A DNA stretch of 64,000 nt from Bacteroidales bacterium (GTDB taxonomy: Bacteria > Bacteroidota > Bacteroidia > Bacteroidales > ML635J-15): positions 82,530 to 146,529 of the forward strand of contig JAFZRE010000033.1 of NCBI GenBank assembly GCA_017620015.1. Reading direction: 5' to 3'. A model generated the notes under the pieces. It was not told the DNA's origin. It did no database searches and saw nothing but the letters and a program-made list of their open reading frames with translations. Each line of letters starts with the position of its first letter. The stretch's first letter is position 1. A program made the position numbers and the translations under genes. Below, piece by piece: positions 7,763-16,493 of the stretch.

Positions 7763-8977
7763 ATGAATATTCTCGTTCTTGCCAACAAGATGCCTTATCC
7801 ACCAAAGGATGGTGGCGCTATTGCTACGCTTTCGCTGGCGCGTTCGCTGCGCAGGTGTGGGTGCGAGGTGGACTTGCTGGCAATGAACACACCAAAGCAT
7901 AACTGCAAAGTGGAGGATATTCCTTACGAAATTTCATCGGAAATAAATTTTTACGCCGTTGACGTTGACACGAAAATCAAAGCAACAAAAGCATTGTGTA
8001 ATTTGCTTTTCTCATCGAAGCCATACAATGCGGAACGGTTTGTTAATGATGCTTTTGCCGGAAAACTTAAGGCACTTTTGTCCGAAAAGCAGTACGATGT
8101 CGTTCAACTCGAAGGCTTGTATCTTTGCCCATACATTGAGACGATTAGAAAATATTCGTCGGCAAAAATTGCTTTGCGTGCGCACAATGTCGAGCACGAA
8201 ATATGGAAGCGTATGGTCGAAAACGAAAAGTCGCTTCCTAAACGCTTGTATAAGGGCATAATTGCAAGACGTATGCGCAGGTTTGAACTGTCGTACATCA
8301 ATGCCTACGATTTGCTTGTGCCGATAACCGACCGCGATGCCGATTTCTTCTCGCAGAATGGAAACACAAAGCCTGTGTATGTTGCCCAATCTGGAATCGA
8401 ACCCGAATCACCATTGCTGAAAATCGATAATTCAAAAGCCGACTTCCCAAGTTTCTCGTTTTTGGGCGCACTAGACTGGCAGCCGAACATCGAAGGCCTT
8501 GAATGGTTTGTGCGGAATGTCTGGAATGAGTATCGTAAAAAACATAGTGGGGCTAAATTCCGTGTCGCGGGGCGAAATGCCGATAAGGAATTTGCTGATT
8601 TCTTGATTTCCAATGGCATTGACTATCTTGGCGAACTTGAAAGTGTGGCGGATTATTATACATCTGGGACAATTTTCGTTGTACCATTGATGTCAGGAAG
8701 CGGAATGAGAGTTAAGATTGTGGAGGCTATGGCGGCTGGCAAGGTTGTGATTACTACTTCGGTGGGCACTGAGGGAATTGCTACGGAAAATGGTAGGAAT
8801 ATCTTTATTGCCGATAATCCAGCCGATTTTATTGCATGTATGGAGAAACTTGCATCCGATAAAGTTTTGTGCGATGATGTTTCTGTAAAAGCTCGAGATT
8901 TTATTAAGGACAACTACGATAATAATTTGATTGCCATGGGGTTATTGGATTTCTATAAAGAGGCTGTTGAGAGATGA
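7763..8977 (+). CDS. Glycosyltransferase family 4-like protein
   Basis: 404 residues with a GT-B fold. The N-terminal acceptor domain starts MNILVLANKMPYPPKDGGAIATLSLARSL, the typical glycine-rich loop. The C-terminal donor domain includes FLGALDWQPNIEGLEWFV, VPLMSGSGMRVKIVEAMAAGKVVITT and a trailing helix, as in PslH-like GT4 enzymes. The usual EX7E glutamate pair is represented by the KIVEAMAAGK segment. It should add a sugar to a lipid-linked glycan on the cytoplasmic face. It overlaps the next glycosyltransferase by four bases. Confidence 0.88.
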   Translation: MNILVLANKMPYPPKDGGAIATLSLARSLRRCGCEVDLLAMNTPKHNCKVEDIPYEISSEINFYAVDVDTKIKATKALCNLLFSSKPYNAERFVNDAFAGKLKALLSEKQYDVVQLEGLYLCPYIETIRKYSSAKIALRAHNVEHEIWKRMVENEKSLPKRLYKGIIARRMRRFELSYINAYDLLVPITDRDADFFSQNGNTKPVYVAQSGIEPESPLLKIDNSKADFPSFSFLGALDWQPNIEGLEWFVRNVWNEYRKKHSGAKFRVAGRNADKEFADFLISNGIDYLGELESVADYYTSGTIFVVPLMSGSGMRVKIVEAMAAGKVVITTSVGTEGIATENGRNIFIADNPADFIACMEKLASDKVLCDDVSVKARDFIKDNYDNNLIAMGLLDFYKEAVER

Positions 8978-10140
8978 TTTTGGCATTGCAGATATTGTTT
9001 TGGGTTGTTGTGGCGTTGGTTTTCCATACTTATGTGGGATTTCCAATTTGGTTGTCACTATTGTCGCGGAAAAAGAATGCTGAGTATAAGCCGATGGATG
9101 AATGCCCTGATGTTACGGTAATTATGTCGCTGTACAACGAGGAAGAGGTGATTGCTCAGAAGTTGGAGTCTATTGTCGGCTCGAATTATCCACATGAAAA
9201 ATTGCATATACTTATAGGTTCCGATTGCAGCACTGACAATACCAACGATATTGTTGCGCAATATTCGCATAAATATCCGTTCATAAAGCTGTTTGCATAC
9301 ACCGAGCGCAGGGGCAAGGCCAATGTTATCAATTCATTGATAGCGGATTGTCCTTCGGACATTATGATTTTGTCGGATGCAAATGTTATGTTCGACAAGG
9401 ATACGATTTCTGAACTCATGAAGCCTTTTGTTGATGAAAATGTCGGACTTGTGGATTCAAATATGATAAATATTGGCTTGAAGAAGGACGGAATTTCCAT
9501 TCAGGAGAAGTCGTACATATCGCGAGAAGTTCGCATAAAGAATCAGGAAGGCTTGCTGTGGGGAACTATGATGGGACCTTTCGGCGGCTGCTTTGCCATG
9601 CGAAAGAAACTTCATCAGCCGGTGCCGAAGAATTTCCTTGTCGATGACTTCTATATCTGCATGAATGTAATCCGACAGGGGTACAAGGCTGTTAACAATG
9701 TGAATGCCCGTGTGTATGAGGATGTTTCCAACAATATTTCAGACGAATTTCGCCGCAAGGTGCGCATAGCGACTGGCGATTTCCAGAACCTTCACAAATT
9801 TAGGAGTATGTTATTCTCATCGCGGAAGGGTTTGGCGGTCAGTTTCTGGTCGCACAAGGTTTTGCGCTGGATAACGCCTGTTTTGCTGGTATTGTGGTAT
9901 GCTGTATGCTTGGCATTGGCGTTTTATCTGAAACTTTACCTTGTCGCTTTCATTCTGTTTAATGCCTTGCTGCTGCTTATTCCGATTGATTTATGTTTGC
10001 GCAAACTGAATTGCAACAATGTGCTGTTCAGGTTTGTAACACACTTTTTCTCGATGAACCTGGCATTGTTTATTGGAATGTTCAAGGCAATGAAAGGAGT
10101 GGAGTCGGGGATTTGGAAGCCGACGAAACGGAACCAGTAG
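8974..10140 (+). CDS. Membrane-bound family 2 glycosyltransferase
   Basis: 388 residues. An N-terminal membrane helix is followed by a GT-A domain: VTVIMSLYNEEEVIAQKLESI, SDCSTDNT, ILSDANVMF (the DxD-like site), and VDDFYIC plus RRKVRIATGD in the acceptor and product region (a QxxRW-like end is not evident). Two or three hydrophobic helices close the protein. The layout is that of processive or N-acetylglucosaminyl transferases of the BcsA/PgaC type, but processivity cannot be judged. ATGA coupling with the GT4 gene suggests that both build the same surface glycan. Confidence 0.88.
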   Translation: MILALQILFWVVVALVFHTYVGFPIWLSLLSRKKNAEYKPMDECPDVTVIMSLYNEEEVIAQKLESIVGSNYPHEKLHILIGSDCSTDNTNDIVAQYSHKYPFIKLFAYTERRGKANVINSLIADCPSDIMILSDANVMFDKDTISELMKPFVDENVGLVDSNMINIGLKKDGISIQEKSYISREVRIKNQEGLLWGTMMGPFGGCFAMRKKLHQPVPKNFLVDDFYICMNVIRQGYKAVNNVNARVYEDVSNNISDEFRRKVRIATGDFQNLHKFRSMLFSSRKGLAVSFWSHKVLRWITPVLLVLWYAVCLALAFYLKLYLVAFILFNALLLLIPIDLCLRKLNCNNVLFRFVTHFFSMNLALFIGMFKAMKGVESGIWKPTKRNQ

Positions 10141-10148
10141 AAAATAAA

Positions 10149-10175
10149 AAAGCGGGCTTTTCAGTCCGCTTTTTT
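10149..10175. terminator. Bidirectional intrinsic terminator
   Basis: AGCGGGCT and AGTCCGCT form an 8-bp GC-rich stem with a TTTC loop, flanked by an A-run on the left and a T-run on the right. It can end the plus-strand glycosyltransferase operon and also the minus-strand tRNA transcript, whose gene ends two bases away. Confidence 0.85.
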
Positions 10176-10176
10176 G

Positions 10177-10250
10177 TAGCGAGAGGCGGGATTGAACCGC
10201 CGACCTCATGATTATGAATCATGCGCTCTAACCAGCTGAGCTACCTCGCC
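10177..10250 (-). tRNA. tRNA-Met (anticodon CAT), probably the elongator
   Basis: Read on the minus strand the 74-nt gene folds as a full cloverleaf: acceptor GGCGAGG with TCTCGCT, D-stem GCTC/GAGC, anticodon stem CATGA/TCATG around TTCATAA, T-stem GGCGG/CCGCC with TTCAATC, and discriminator A. The anticodon is CAT. The first acceptor pair is G-T, so it lacks the initiator C1-A72 mismatch, and the initiator anticodon-stem GGG/CCC is also absent. A lysidine-modified tRNA-Ile cannot be excluded from the anticodon alone. CCA is not encoded. Confidence 0.92.
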
Positions 10251-10367
10251 ATCGTCCAGTTTCGTTTGGAAATGGGACTGCAAAAGTATATGTATTTTTG
10301 GACATGTGCAAATCTTTTTGAAAAAAAATATACGTAGAAATTTTCTAGTATGAAAAAAATGTTTAAT

Positions 10368-10397
10368 TTTGACCACGAAATAACAAAAATATCTTGT
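10368..10397 (+). promoter_or_regulatory. Bacteroidetes-type promoter of the START-topB pair
   Basis: TTTG at 10368-10371, 18 bp, then TATCTTGT at 10390-10397, one mismatch from TAnnTTTG. The ATG at 10400 lies directly after it, so the transcript would have little or no leader. Confidence 0.5.
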
Positions 10398-10399
10398 TT

Positions 10400-10774
10400 A
10401 TGAAGAAGATAGAGTTAGAGTTTGTTCTGAACACATCTGTGAAAATTTTATATAACCGCCTGCGGACAACGACGGGTCTGTGCGAATGGTATGCCGACAA
10501 GGTTACGGAAAAGGACAATATTTTCACCTTTGAATGGGAAGGCGTGGAAGAGTCGGCAGAACTTGTTGCATCGAAGGACTTGTCAATGGTACGTTTCCAC
10601 TGGCTCGAGTCGGAAGACGACGAATCTTATTTTGAATTTAGAATTGAAGAACACGAACTTACAAACGATGTTGCACTGATTGTTACCGATTTCGTCATCG
10701 ATGATGAAGAAGACGAAGCCATTGAACTTTGGAACACTCAGATTGCAAACCTTAGACGTGTGATAGGAGCATAG
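10400..10774 (+). CDS. START-like (SRPBCC fold) domain protein
   Basis: 124 residues starting MKKIELEFVLNTSVKILYNRL, followed by GLCEWYADKV and FEWEGVEESAELV. This is the conserved Bacteroidetes START-like protein related to AHSA1/Aha1, a single helix-grip domain with a very acidic second half (DDEEDEAIELW). It is cytoplasmic and small-ligand binding is only inferred from the fold. ATG 10400 is preferred to the TTG two codons upstream. The gene lies 11 bp before topB, a likely operon. Confidence 0.85.
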   Translation: MKKIELEFVLNTSVKILYNRLRTTTGLCEWYADKVTEKDNIFTFEWEGVEESAELVASKDLSMVRFHWLESEDDESYFEFRIEEHELTNDVALIVTDFVIDDEEDEAIELWNTQIANLRRVIGA

Positions 10775-10785
10775 TCCCGCCTGAA

Positions 10786-12774
10786 ATGGGGAAAAATCTT
10801 TTCATAGCTGAAAAGCCTAGTGTTGCGAGGGAATTCGCTACGGCTCTCAAGGAATCTATGTCGCACAATGACGGCTACCTCGAGGGTAACACCAGCATAG
10901 TGACTTGGTGCGTAGGTCACCTCGTTTCTATGAGCTATCCAGATGCTTACGATCCTACGATGAAACAATGGCGCATGGAGACTCTGCCTTTCATGCCAAA
11001 GAAATATTTATACGAGGTTATTCCCAATGTAAAAAAGCAGTTCGACATAGTTAAGTCGCTGCTTACACGCCAGGATGTCGATTGCATATATGTCTGCACC
11101 GACTCGGGACGCGAGGGAGAATACATCTACCGTCTTGTTGACAGAATGGCTGAAGTGCCTGCCGAGAAGCAGCGCCGACGCGTGTGGATTGACTCGCAGA
11201 CCGAAGAAGAAATCTTGCGTGGAATACGCGAAGCAAAACCGCTGTCGGCATACGATGCGCTGTCCGATTCCGCTTATCTGCGCGCCAAGGAAGACTATCT
11301 TATGGGTATAAACTTCAGCCGAATACTTACATTGAAATATGGCTATCCTGTAAAGAACTACCTGAAACTCGATAAAAACTGTGTAATTACCGTCGGACGT
11401 GTCATGACCTGCGTGCTTGGCATGGTTGTTCGTCGCGAACGCGAAATTCGTTCTTTTGTAAAAACACCTTTCTTCCGTATAATTGGTAGTTTCGGTGGCG
11501 AGGAAGGTTCTTCCCTGGGAGAATGGAAGGCTGTGGAAGGTTCGAAATATTTTAATTCGCCATTGCTATACAAGGAAAACGGTTTCCGCAAGCGCGAGGA
11601 TGCCGAAGCTTGCATTGTCATTATGCAAGCCGAAGGTGATACTGCGCAAATAGCTGGAATTGAGAAGAAAAAGGAAAAGAAAAATCCGCCTTTGCTGTTC
11701 AACCTTGCCGAATTGCAGAACGAGTGTTCCAAGTTGTTCAAGATTAGTCCCGACGAGACCTTGAATATTGTACAAGATCTATACGAAAAGAAGCTTGTGA
11801 CTTACCCGCGTACCGATGCGCGTGTGCTTTCGTCGGCGGTGGCGAAGGAGATTACCAAGAATCTGCACGGATTGGCCACCCAATCTGAATATCTTGAGTT
11901 TACTAAGCAGATAAAAGGTTTCGGCCTTTATGAGAAAATCGGCAAGAGCCGTTATGTCGATGACAAGCAGATAACCGACCATTATGCTATAATTCCAACA
12001 GGACAGGGCGTGTCAAACTTGACTTCTTGTTCCGACATTGCACAAAAGGTTTACGACCGTATTGCTCGCCGTTTTCTTGCAATATTCTATCCGCCAGCCG
12101 AATACAGGAAAGTTTCTATTGATATGCAGGTCGGGACAGAACATCTGTTTGCCAATTTCAAGGTGCTCGAAGATGCCGGCTATCTTGTGGTTGCTGGATT
12201 GCCCAAAAACGATGATGACAAGCAGCAACAAGACAAGGATGACGTTGTCGATTCTGGAAGTTTTGAATTTGTAAACAAGTTGCGCAAGGGTGCTTCGTTG
12301 CCAGTTAAAGGTTACGAAATAAAGGAAGGCGAAACCACGCCGCCCAAACGCTATAATTCTGGCTCGCTAATTCTTGCAATGGAAAATGCAGGTCAGCTGA
12401 TTGAAGACGAGGAGTTGCGTGAGCAGATAAAGGGTAGTGGAATTGGAACAAGTGCCACACGAGCAGAAATTTTGAGCAAGTTGGTAAAGTTGGAATATCT
12501 AAACCTTAACAAGAAGACACAGACTATTACTCCAGCCAAATTGGGCGAAATGGTTTATGAAGTCGTCGCGGCATCAATCCGCCAGATGCTTAATGCGGAA
12601 CTTACTGCAAGCTGGGAGAAAGGTCTTTCGATGGTGGCAAGCGGTACTATTGGAGAACAGGACTATATGGTTAAGCTTGAGGCTTTTGTTGCTAAGATGA
12701 CAGAATCTGTCAAGCGTCTCAACAACCAGAACTCGCTTTATGGCGCATTCAAATCGGTTGAATCATTTTATTGA
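10786..12774 (+). CDS. topB: DNA topoisomerase III
   Basis: 662 residues. It has a TOPRIM domain with EKPS at 9-12 and TDSGREGE at 105-112, the GRV(M)T element near 204-208, and the catalytic tyrosine Y340 in VTYPRTDAR. This is a type IA topoisomerase that relaxes and decatenates DNA by single-strand passage. There are no zinc-finger repeats at the C terminus, which fits topoisomerase III and not topoisomerase I. It ends 3 bp from the convergent rsmD gene, leaving no room for a separate terminator. Confidence 0.95.
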   Translation: MGKNLFIAEKPSVAREFATALKESMSHNDGYLEGNTSIVTWCVGHLVSMSYPDAYDPTMKQWRMETLPFMPKKYLYEVIPNVKKQFDIVKSLLTRQDVDCIYVCTDSGREGEYIYRLVDRMAEVPAEKQRRRVWIDSQTEEEILRGIREAKPLSAYDALSDSAYLRAKEDYLMGINFSRILTLKYGYPVKNYLKLDKNCVITVGRVMTCVLGMVVRREREIRSFVKTPFFRIIGSFGGEEGSSLGEWKAVEGSKYFNSPLLYKENGFRKREDAEACIVIMQAEGDTAQIAGIEKKKEKKNPPLLFNLAELQNECSKLFKISPDETLNIVQDLYEKKLVTYPRTDARVLSSAVAKEITKNLHGLATQSEYLEFTKQIKGFGLYEKIGKSRYVDDKQITDHYAIIPTGQGVSNLTSCSDIAQKVYDRIARRFLAIFYPPAEYRKVSIDMQVGTEHLFANFKVLEDAGYLVVAGLPKNDDDKQQQDKDDVVDSGSFEFVNKLRKGASLPVKGYEIKEGETTPPKRYNSGSLILAMENAGQLIEDEELREQIKGSGIGTSATRAEILSKLVKLEYLNLNKKTQTITPAKLGEMVYEVVAASIRQMLNAELTASWEKGLSMVASGTIGEQDYMVKLEAFVAKMTESVKRLNNQNSLYGAFKSVESFY

Positions 12775-12777
12775 TTA

Positions 12778-13317
12778 TCATTTCATCGGGTCGAATATGC
12801 TGAAATGTACGCTGCCGTATCTTTTCATCGATACGAAATGCGGGAACGAGGAGAAATCGTTGCTTTCGCCGTGCTCGATTATAAGATATGAGGTATCGGT
12901 AAGCAGACTGTTGCGAAATACCGAATGGTAGATTTCTTCAATGTTTTCTAGAGCATATGGCGGGTCGGCGAAAATCACATCGAATTTCTTTGTGCAAGTG
13001 TCCAGGTAGCGGAAGACATCAGACTTGTAGATTATTGCTTGAGAGAAACCTAATTCCTTGAAATTCTTTTCAATATATGCTGCATGCTTTACATTGCTTT
13101 CAACCGCGACAAGCGATTTTACGCCACGGCTTGCGAACTCGTAGGAAATGCTTCCCGTACCGCTGAAAAGATCAAGAACGTCAATGTTCTCAAAATTAAA
13201 GTCGTTGTTCAGGATGTTGAATAAAGCTTCCTTTGCAAAATCGGTGGTCGGACGAGCCTTGAAGTTTGCCGGTGGCGTAAAGTTCTTACCCCTGTATTTC
13301 CCGCCTATTATTCTCAT
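12778..13317 (-). CDS. rsmD: 16S rRNA (guanine(966)-N2)-methyltransferase
   Basis: 179 residues. MRIIGGKYRGK at the start, the SAM-binding loop VLDLFSGTGS (47-56) and the catalytic DPPY (118-121) identify RsmD. It methylates G966 in the 30S subunit using S-adenosylmethionine. The start overlaps the end of the DUF3822 gene by four bases, a pairing that is common in Bacteroidetes. Confidence 0.95.
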   Translation of the reverse strand: MRIIGGKYRGKNFTPPANFKARPTTDFAKEALFNILNNDFNFENIDVLDLFSGTGSISYEFASRGVKSLVAVESNVKHAAYIEKNFKELGFSQAIIYKSDVFRYLDTCTKKFDVIFADPPYALENIEEIYHSVFRNSLLTDTSYLIIEHGESNDFSSFPHFVSMKRYGSVHFSIFDPMK

Positions 13318-14144
13318 TGGTTGATATTTAAGAAATTATAGAAATAGTGCGGTGAAAATTCCTGGAAGCGGAAAAAGTACTTGTAGTCCCTGTTTATCGA
13401 TTCGAAGTAAACTGTCCTAATGAATTTCTTTAAGTGTATTACAGTCAGGCTGTCCTGTTCGATAAATCCCGAAAATGCCACTTCGCAGTCTTCTTGCGAC
13501 AAACCAAGCTGCTCGAAGTTGTTTACAATAAAGTATAGTATGTCGTTTGCCGACTTATAACTATAGGTATTGTAATTTACAATTTGTCCCTTGTCGATGA
13601 CAAGTATTTCGAAGAAATCTTCGAACACTTGAACCAGCATTCTTTGTCGGTTCGGTTTTTCGCTGATTTTTGTCTTCGTAAGTCCTGTTTCAATGAGCGG
13701 ATACGATTGTGGGTACAAATTGTAGCGCGGGAACAATTCGTCGAGTAGGGAAGAGATTTCTTTTTCGATGGCAAAGATTATAACAGTCTGTGACTTTGTC
13801 AATCTTGAATAACGGATTTCGTCACCTGGAGAAATTCTTCTGTTGAGGGCATATATGCTTTCAGCAGAATTCTCGTCGAATATGACATCGGGAACTATCG
13901 TTACATTTCGTGTTGCATATACTATGTTTATGTTTTCGAACTGAGCATCCTTCACTCCTTCGTCTTCGATAAACTTCCGAATCTCATCGGCTTTATTAAC
14001 GTCGAACTGCATTGAGACGAGGGCCTGTATCTTTTTGTCGTCGATGTCGTATATAGAATAAGAAAGTCCATCTTGAGAAATCAAGATGGACAGACTATTT
14101 TTTGAGAGCAAATCAATGTCGCCCTTGATGCGGACAGATTTCAT
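13314..14144 (-). CDS. DUF3822 family protein
   Basis: 276 residues with no signal peptide or membrane helix. The overall plan (ISQDGLSYSIYDI near the N terminus, LFPRYNLYPQSYPLIETG in the middle, QDSLTVIHLKKFI near the end) fits DUF3822, a Bacteroidetes family with an actin-like ATPase fold of PilM/FtsA type. It is routinely found directly upstream of rsmD, as here. The molecular role is not known. It is separated by 2 bp from the upstream membrane-anchored gene. Confidence 0.85.
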   Translation of the reverse strand: MKSVRIKGDIDLLSKNSLSILISQDGLSYSIYDIDDKKIQALVSMQFDVNKADEIRKFIEDEGVKDAQFENINIVYATRNVTIVPDVIFDENSAESIYALNRRISPGDEIRYSRLTKSQTVIIFAIEKEISSLLDELFPRYNLYPQSYPLIETGLTKTKISEKPNRQRMLVQVFEDFFEILVIDKGQIVNYNTYSYKSANDILYFIVNNFEQLGLSQEDCEVAFSGFIEQDSLTVIHLKKFIRTVYFESINRDYKYFFRFQEFSPHYFYNFLNINQ

Positions 14145-14146
14145 TG

Positions 14147-14968
14147 TTACTCCTGTTTTTTCTTTTCCATTGTAGCGTCCCAGTTACCTGCGTTGTTGTT
14201 TGCTTCGTCAAGTTTACCAACTCTCAGGCAGGTATCTTTTATTTTGTCCTTGTAGTTAACTGTGAGCTGTCTGTTGAGACCGTCAAGCAGGTCGTCGTAC
14301 AAAGCATAGCACTGGAAAACCTTAACTGCAACACCAGAACCGGTCATAACAGTTGCTGTATCCATCTTGAATTCAACCTTACGGCCAACCCTTGTGTATC
14401 TTATTTCTTCTACAGGATATTCGAGGTGCTTGAACAAGGAATCCTTTACAGGAACCAAGGTGGTGTCACGACGGAAATTCTTAAGTCCGTTATCTTCAAC
14501 TTCTTTCCAGTTGCCAGTCTTCTTTGCTTTTGCAATCATATCGAGAGCCTTCTTTTCTGTCAATCCGGCTTTCAACTGTTCGTCGGTCAATGTTCCGATT
14601 GCCCTAACAACCTTCAAGTTGCCGTTGTTGATGAAGTTAATCAGTTCATCGAACGATGGTGTGTAAAGATGTTCGTATGTCGGAACTTTGCTTTTTACAA
14701 ATATGGTGTCCTTTCCGTTGACTTCCTTTATTACTTTCTTTCCATTCTTTACAGAGTCCTTGGTGTAAACTGGAGAAAGAACGTTTTCCTTAAAAGCGAC
14801 CTGTGCGGTACGTATTGCTATCAACTGGTCAACAGTGGTCTGGAATCTTGCCACTCTTTGTTCTTCGTATTCAATTGGCGTTTCAATGCCATCAACTATC
14901 TTGTAAACCAAAAAAGCTACTAATGCAAGTAGTACAACCGAAACAACGATTCTAATTACCTTTTCCAT
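14147..14968 (-). CDS. Membrane-anchored protein of unknown function
   Basis: 273 residues with one N-terminal membrane helix (about residues 5-25, VIRIVVSVVLLALVAFLVYKIVDG), followed by a charged, mostly helical region that begins YEEQRVARFQTTVDQLIAIRTAQVAF. That N-terminal arrangement resembles pilin-like or periplasmic assembly proteins, but no pre-pilin cleavage site is clear. It lies first in a three-gene operon with the DUF3822 protein and rsmD. I do not recognise the family by name. Confidence 0.75.
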   Translation of the reverse strand: MEKVIRIVVSVVLLALVAFLVYKIVDGIETPIEYEEQRVARFQTTVDQLIAIRTAQVAFKENVLSPVYTKDSVKNGKKVIKEVNGKDTIFVKSKVPTYEHLYTPSFDELINFINNGNLKVVRAIGTLTDEQLKAGLTEKKALDMIAKAKKTGNWKEVEDNGLKNFRRDTTLVPVKDSLFKHLEYPVEEIRYTRVGRKVEFKMDTATVMTGSGVAVKVFQCYALYDDLLDGLNRQLTVNYKDKIKDTCLRVGKLDEANNNAGNWDATMEKKKQE

Positions 14969-14999
14969 TATTGAAATTTTAAGTTTAATTTTGCAGTCG

Positions 15000-15007
15000 C
15001 AAAGTTA
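15000..15007 (-). promoter_or_regulatory. -7 element of the 14147-14968 operon
   Basis: On the minus strand the bases read TAACTTTG, a match to TAnnTTTG, 32 bp before the ATG. CTTG at 15030-15027 lies 19 bp upstream as a weak -33 element; TTTG at 15034-15031 would give a 23-bp spacing. Confidence 0.5.
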
Positions 15008-15050
15008 GATTTTTTTTGTGATAACACAAGCAAATATTTAAAAACTTTAA

Positions 15051-16481
15051 ATGACGCGGGAAGAATTTAAGGAACGGTTGGGTTTTCTAATGAATTGTGA
15101 ACTGACTGTCGGGCAGTTATCTGCTTCTGACACACTATATTCGTTTATGGGAAACCGCGACAAATTCTGTACTTTTCTTCTCAAGGGATATGCTGGAACT
15201 GGAAAAACGACTCTTATAAGTGCGTTTATAAAGTTGCTAGAAGAAGTAAAGATAAACACAGTTTTGCTTGCTCCGACAGGTCGTGCGGCCAAGGTGCTGT
15301 CGAACTATTCGGGACGGCACGCATCAACAATACACAAATGCATCTATCGCAAAAAATCAACTGCCGACCCTGGAAGCAATTTCTCACTGAACTACAATAA
15401 TTTCAAAAATACGGTTTTCATTGTCGATGAAGCTTCGATGATTGGGAATGCACAAAATCCCGAAAATGCCTTTGGCAGCGGCCGGCTTCTGGACGATTTG
15501 CTTGCCTACGTTTTCAACGACAACAACTGCCGACTTATTCTGCTTGGCGATTCTGCACAGTTGCCGCCAATTGGTACGGTCATCAGTCCTGCACTTGACG
15601 AAAATTACCTCAGTGCATACGGCATGACAGTTTTTTCGTGCGAACTTTCCGAAGTGGTAAGACAAGACGCTGATTCGGGCATTCTATTCAACGCCACGCA
15701 GTTACGCAAGATGATGACCGATGGCAATTTCAATTTTCCAAAGTTGAAGTGCAAAGGTTTTCCTGAAATACAGTCCATAACAGGCGCGGAACTGATTGAT
15801 GAAATTGAAAATTCGTATTCCCGCTACGGCAACGACGAAACCAGAATCATCTGCAAGACAAACAAATACGCCAATCGTTACAATATGGGAATCCGCAACC
15901 GCATTCTTTGGCGCGAAGAGGAACTTTCGTATGGCGACTTGCTGATGGTTGTCAAGAACAACTACTCGTGGCTACCCGAGAATGCAGAAATCGACTTCAT
16001 TGCAAACGGCGATATGCTTGAGGTTCTGAAAGTTAGACGGCACTACGAACTATATGGGCATAGGTATGTTGACCTGTATGTGCGGTTTGTTGATTTTCCC
16101 GACTTGGAAATAGAGGTGAAGGCTCTTCTCGACACTTTGGCAATTGACTCAGCAGGTATGCCAGCCAACTACTACAAGGAACTGTGGGAACAACTTGAAA
16201 TCGACTATCAAGAAATTACCGATACAAAAAAACGTCACGAAGCAATACTTAAAGACCCGTACTACAATGCCTTGCAAATAAAATATGCTTATGCATTGAC
16301 CTGCCACAAGTCGCAGGGCGGACAGTGGAAGTCGGTGTTCATCGATCACGGATGGCTGAACAAGGAAGAAATCACCGATGAAGGCAAATACGAATTTCTG
16401 CGGTGGCTATATACCGCAATTACAAGGGCAACAGAAAAATTGTATCTGGTGAATTTCGACAAGGAATTTTTGGAAGAATAA
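15051..16481 (+). CDS. RecD/Dda-like superfamily 1B DNA helicase
   Basis: 476 residues. Walker A GYAGTGKTT (46-54), APTGRAAKVL (motif Ia), FIVDEASMI (motif II), LILLGDSAQLPPIG (motif III), YALTCHKSQGGQW (motif V) and LYTAITRATEKLYLV (motif VI) are all in order. This matches the stand-alone RecD2/Dda-like 5'-3' helicases that are conserved in Bacteroidetes. It should act on DNA ends or stalled forks, without RecB or RecC partners in view. A gene for an unknown protein follows after 12 bp. Confidence 0.9.
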   Translation: MTREEFKERLGFLMNCELTVGQLSASDTLYSFMGNRDKFCTFLLKGYAGTGKTTLISAFIKLLEEVKINTVLLAPTGRAAKVLSNYSGRHASTIHKCIYRKKSTADPGSNFSLNYNNFKNTVFIVDEASMIGNAQNPENAFGSGRLLDDLLAYVFNDNNCRLILLGDSAQLPPIGTVISPALDENYLSAYGMTVFSCELSEVVRQDADSGILFNATQLRKMMTDGNFNFPKLKCKGFPEIQSITGAELIDEIENSYSRYGNDETRIICKTNKYANRYNMGIRNRILWREEELSYGDLLMVVKNNYSWLPENAEIDFIANGDMLEVLKVRRHYELYGHRYVDLYVRFVDFPDLEIEVKALLDTLAIDSAGMPANYYKELWEQLEIDYQEITDTKKRHEAILKDPYYNALQIKYAYALTCHKSQGGQWKSVFIDHGWLNKEEITDEGKYEFLRWLYTAITRATEKLYLVNFDKEFLEE

Positions 16482-16493
16482 AAAAACTAAACT

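Noticed and set aside
10177..10250. Initiator tRNA-fMet
   Set aside because: The first acceptor pair is G-T and the anticodon stem lacks the three G-C pairs of the initiator.
14144..14923. A 259-codon plus-strand frame opposite the membrane-anchored protein gene
   Set aside because: It is Cys/Phe/Val-rich without domain pattern, and mirrors the minus-strand gene that has a proper membrane anchor, start and operon position.
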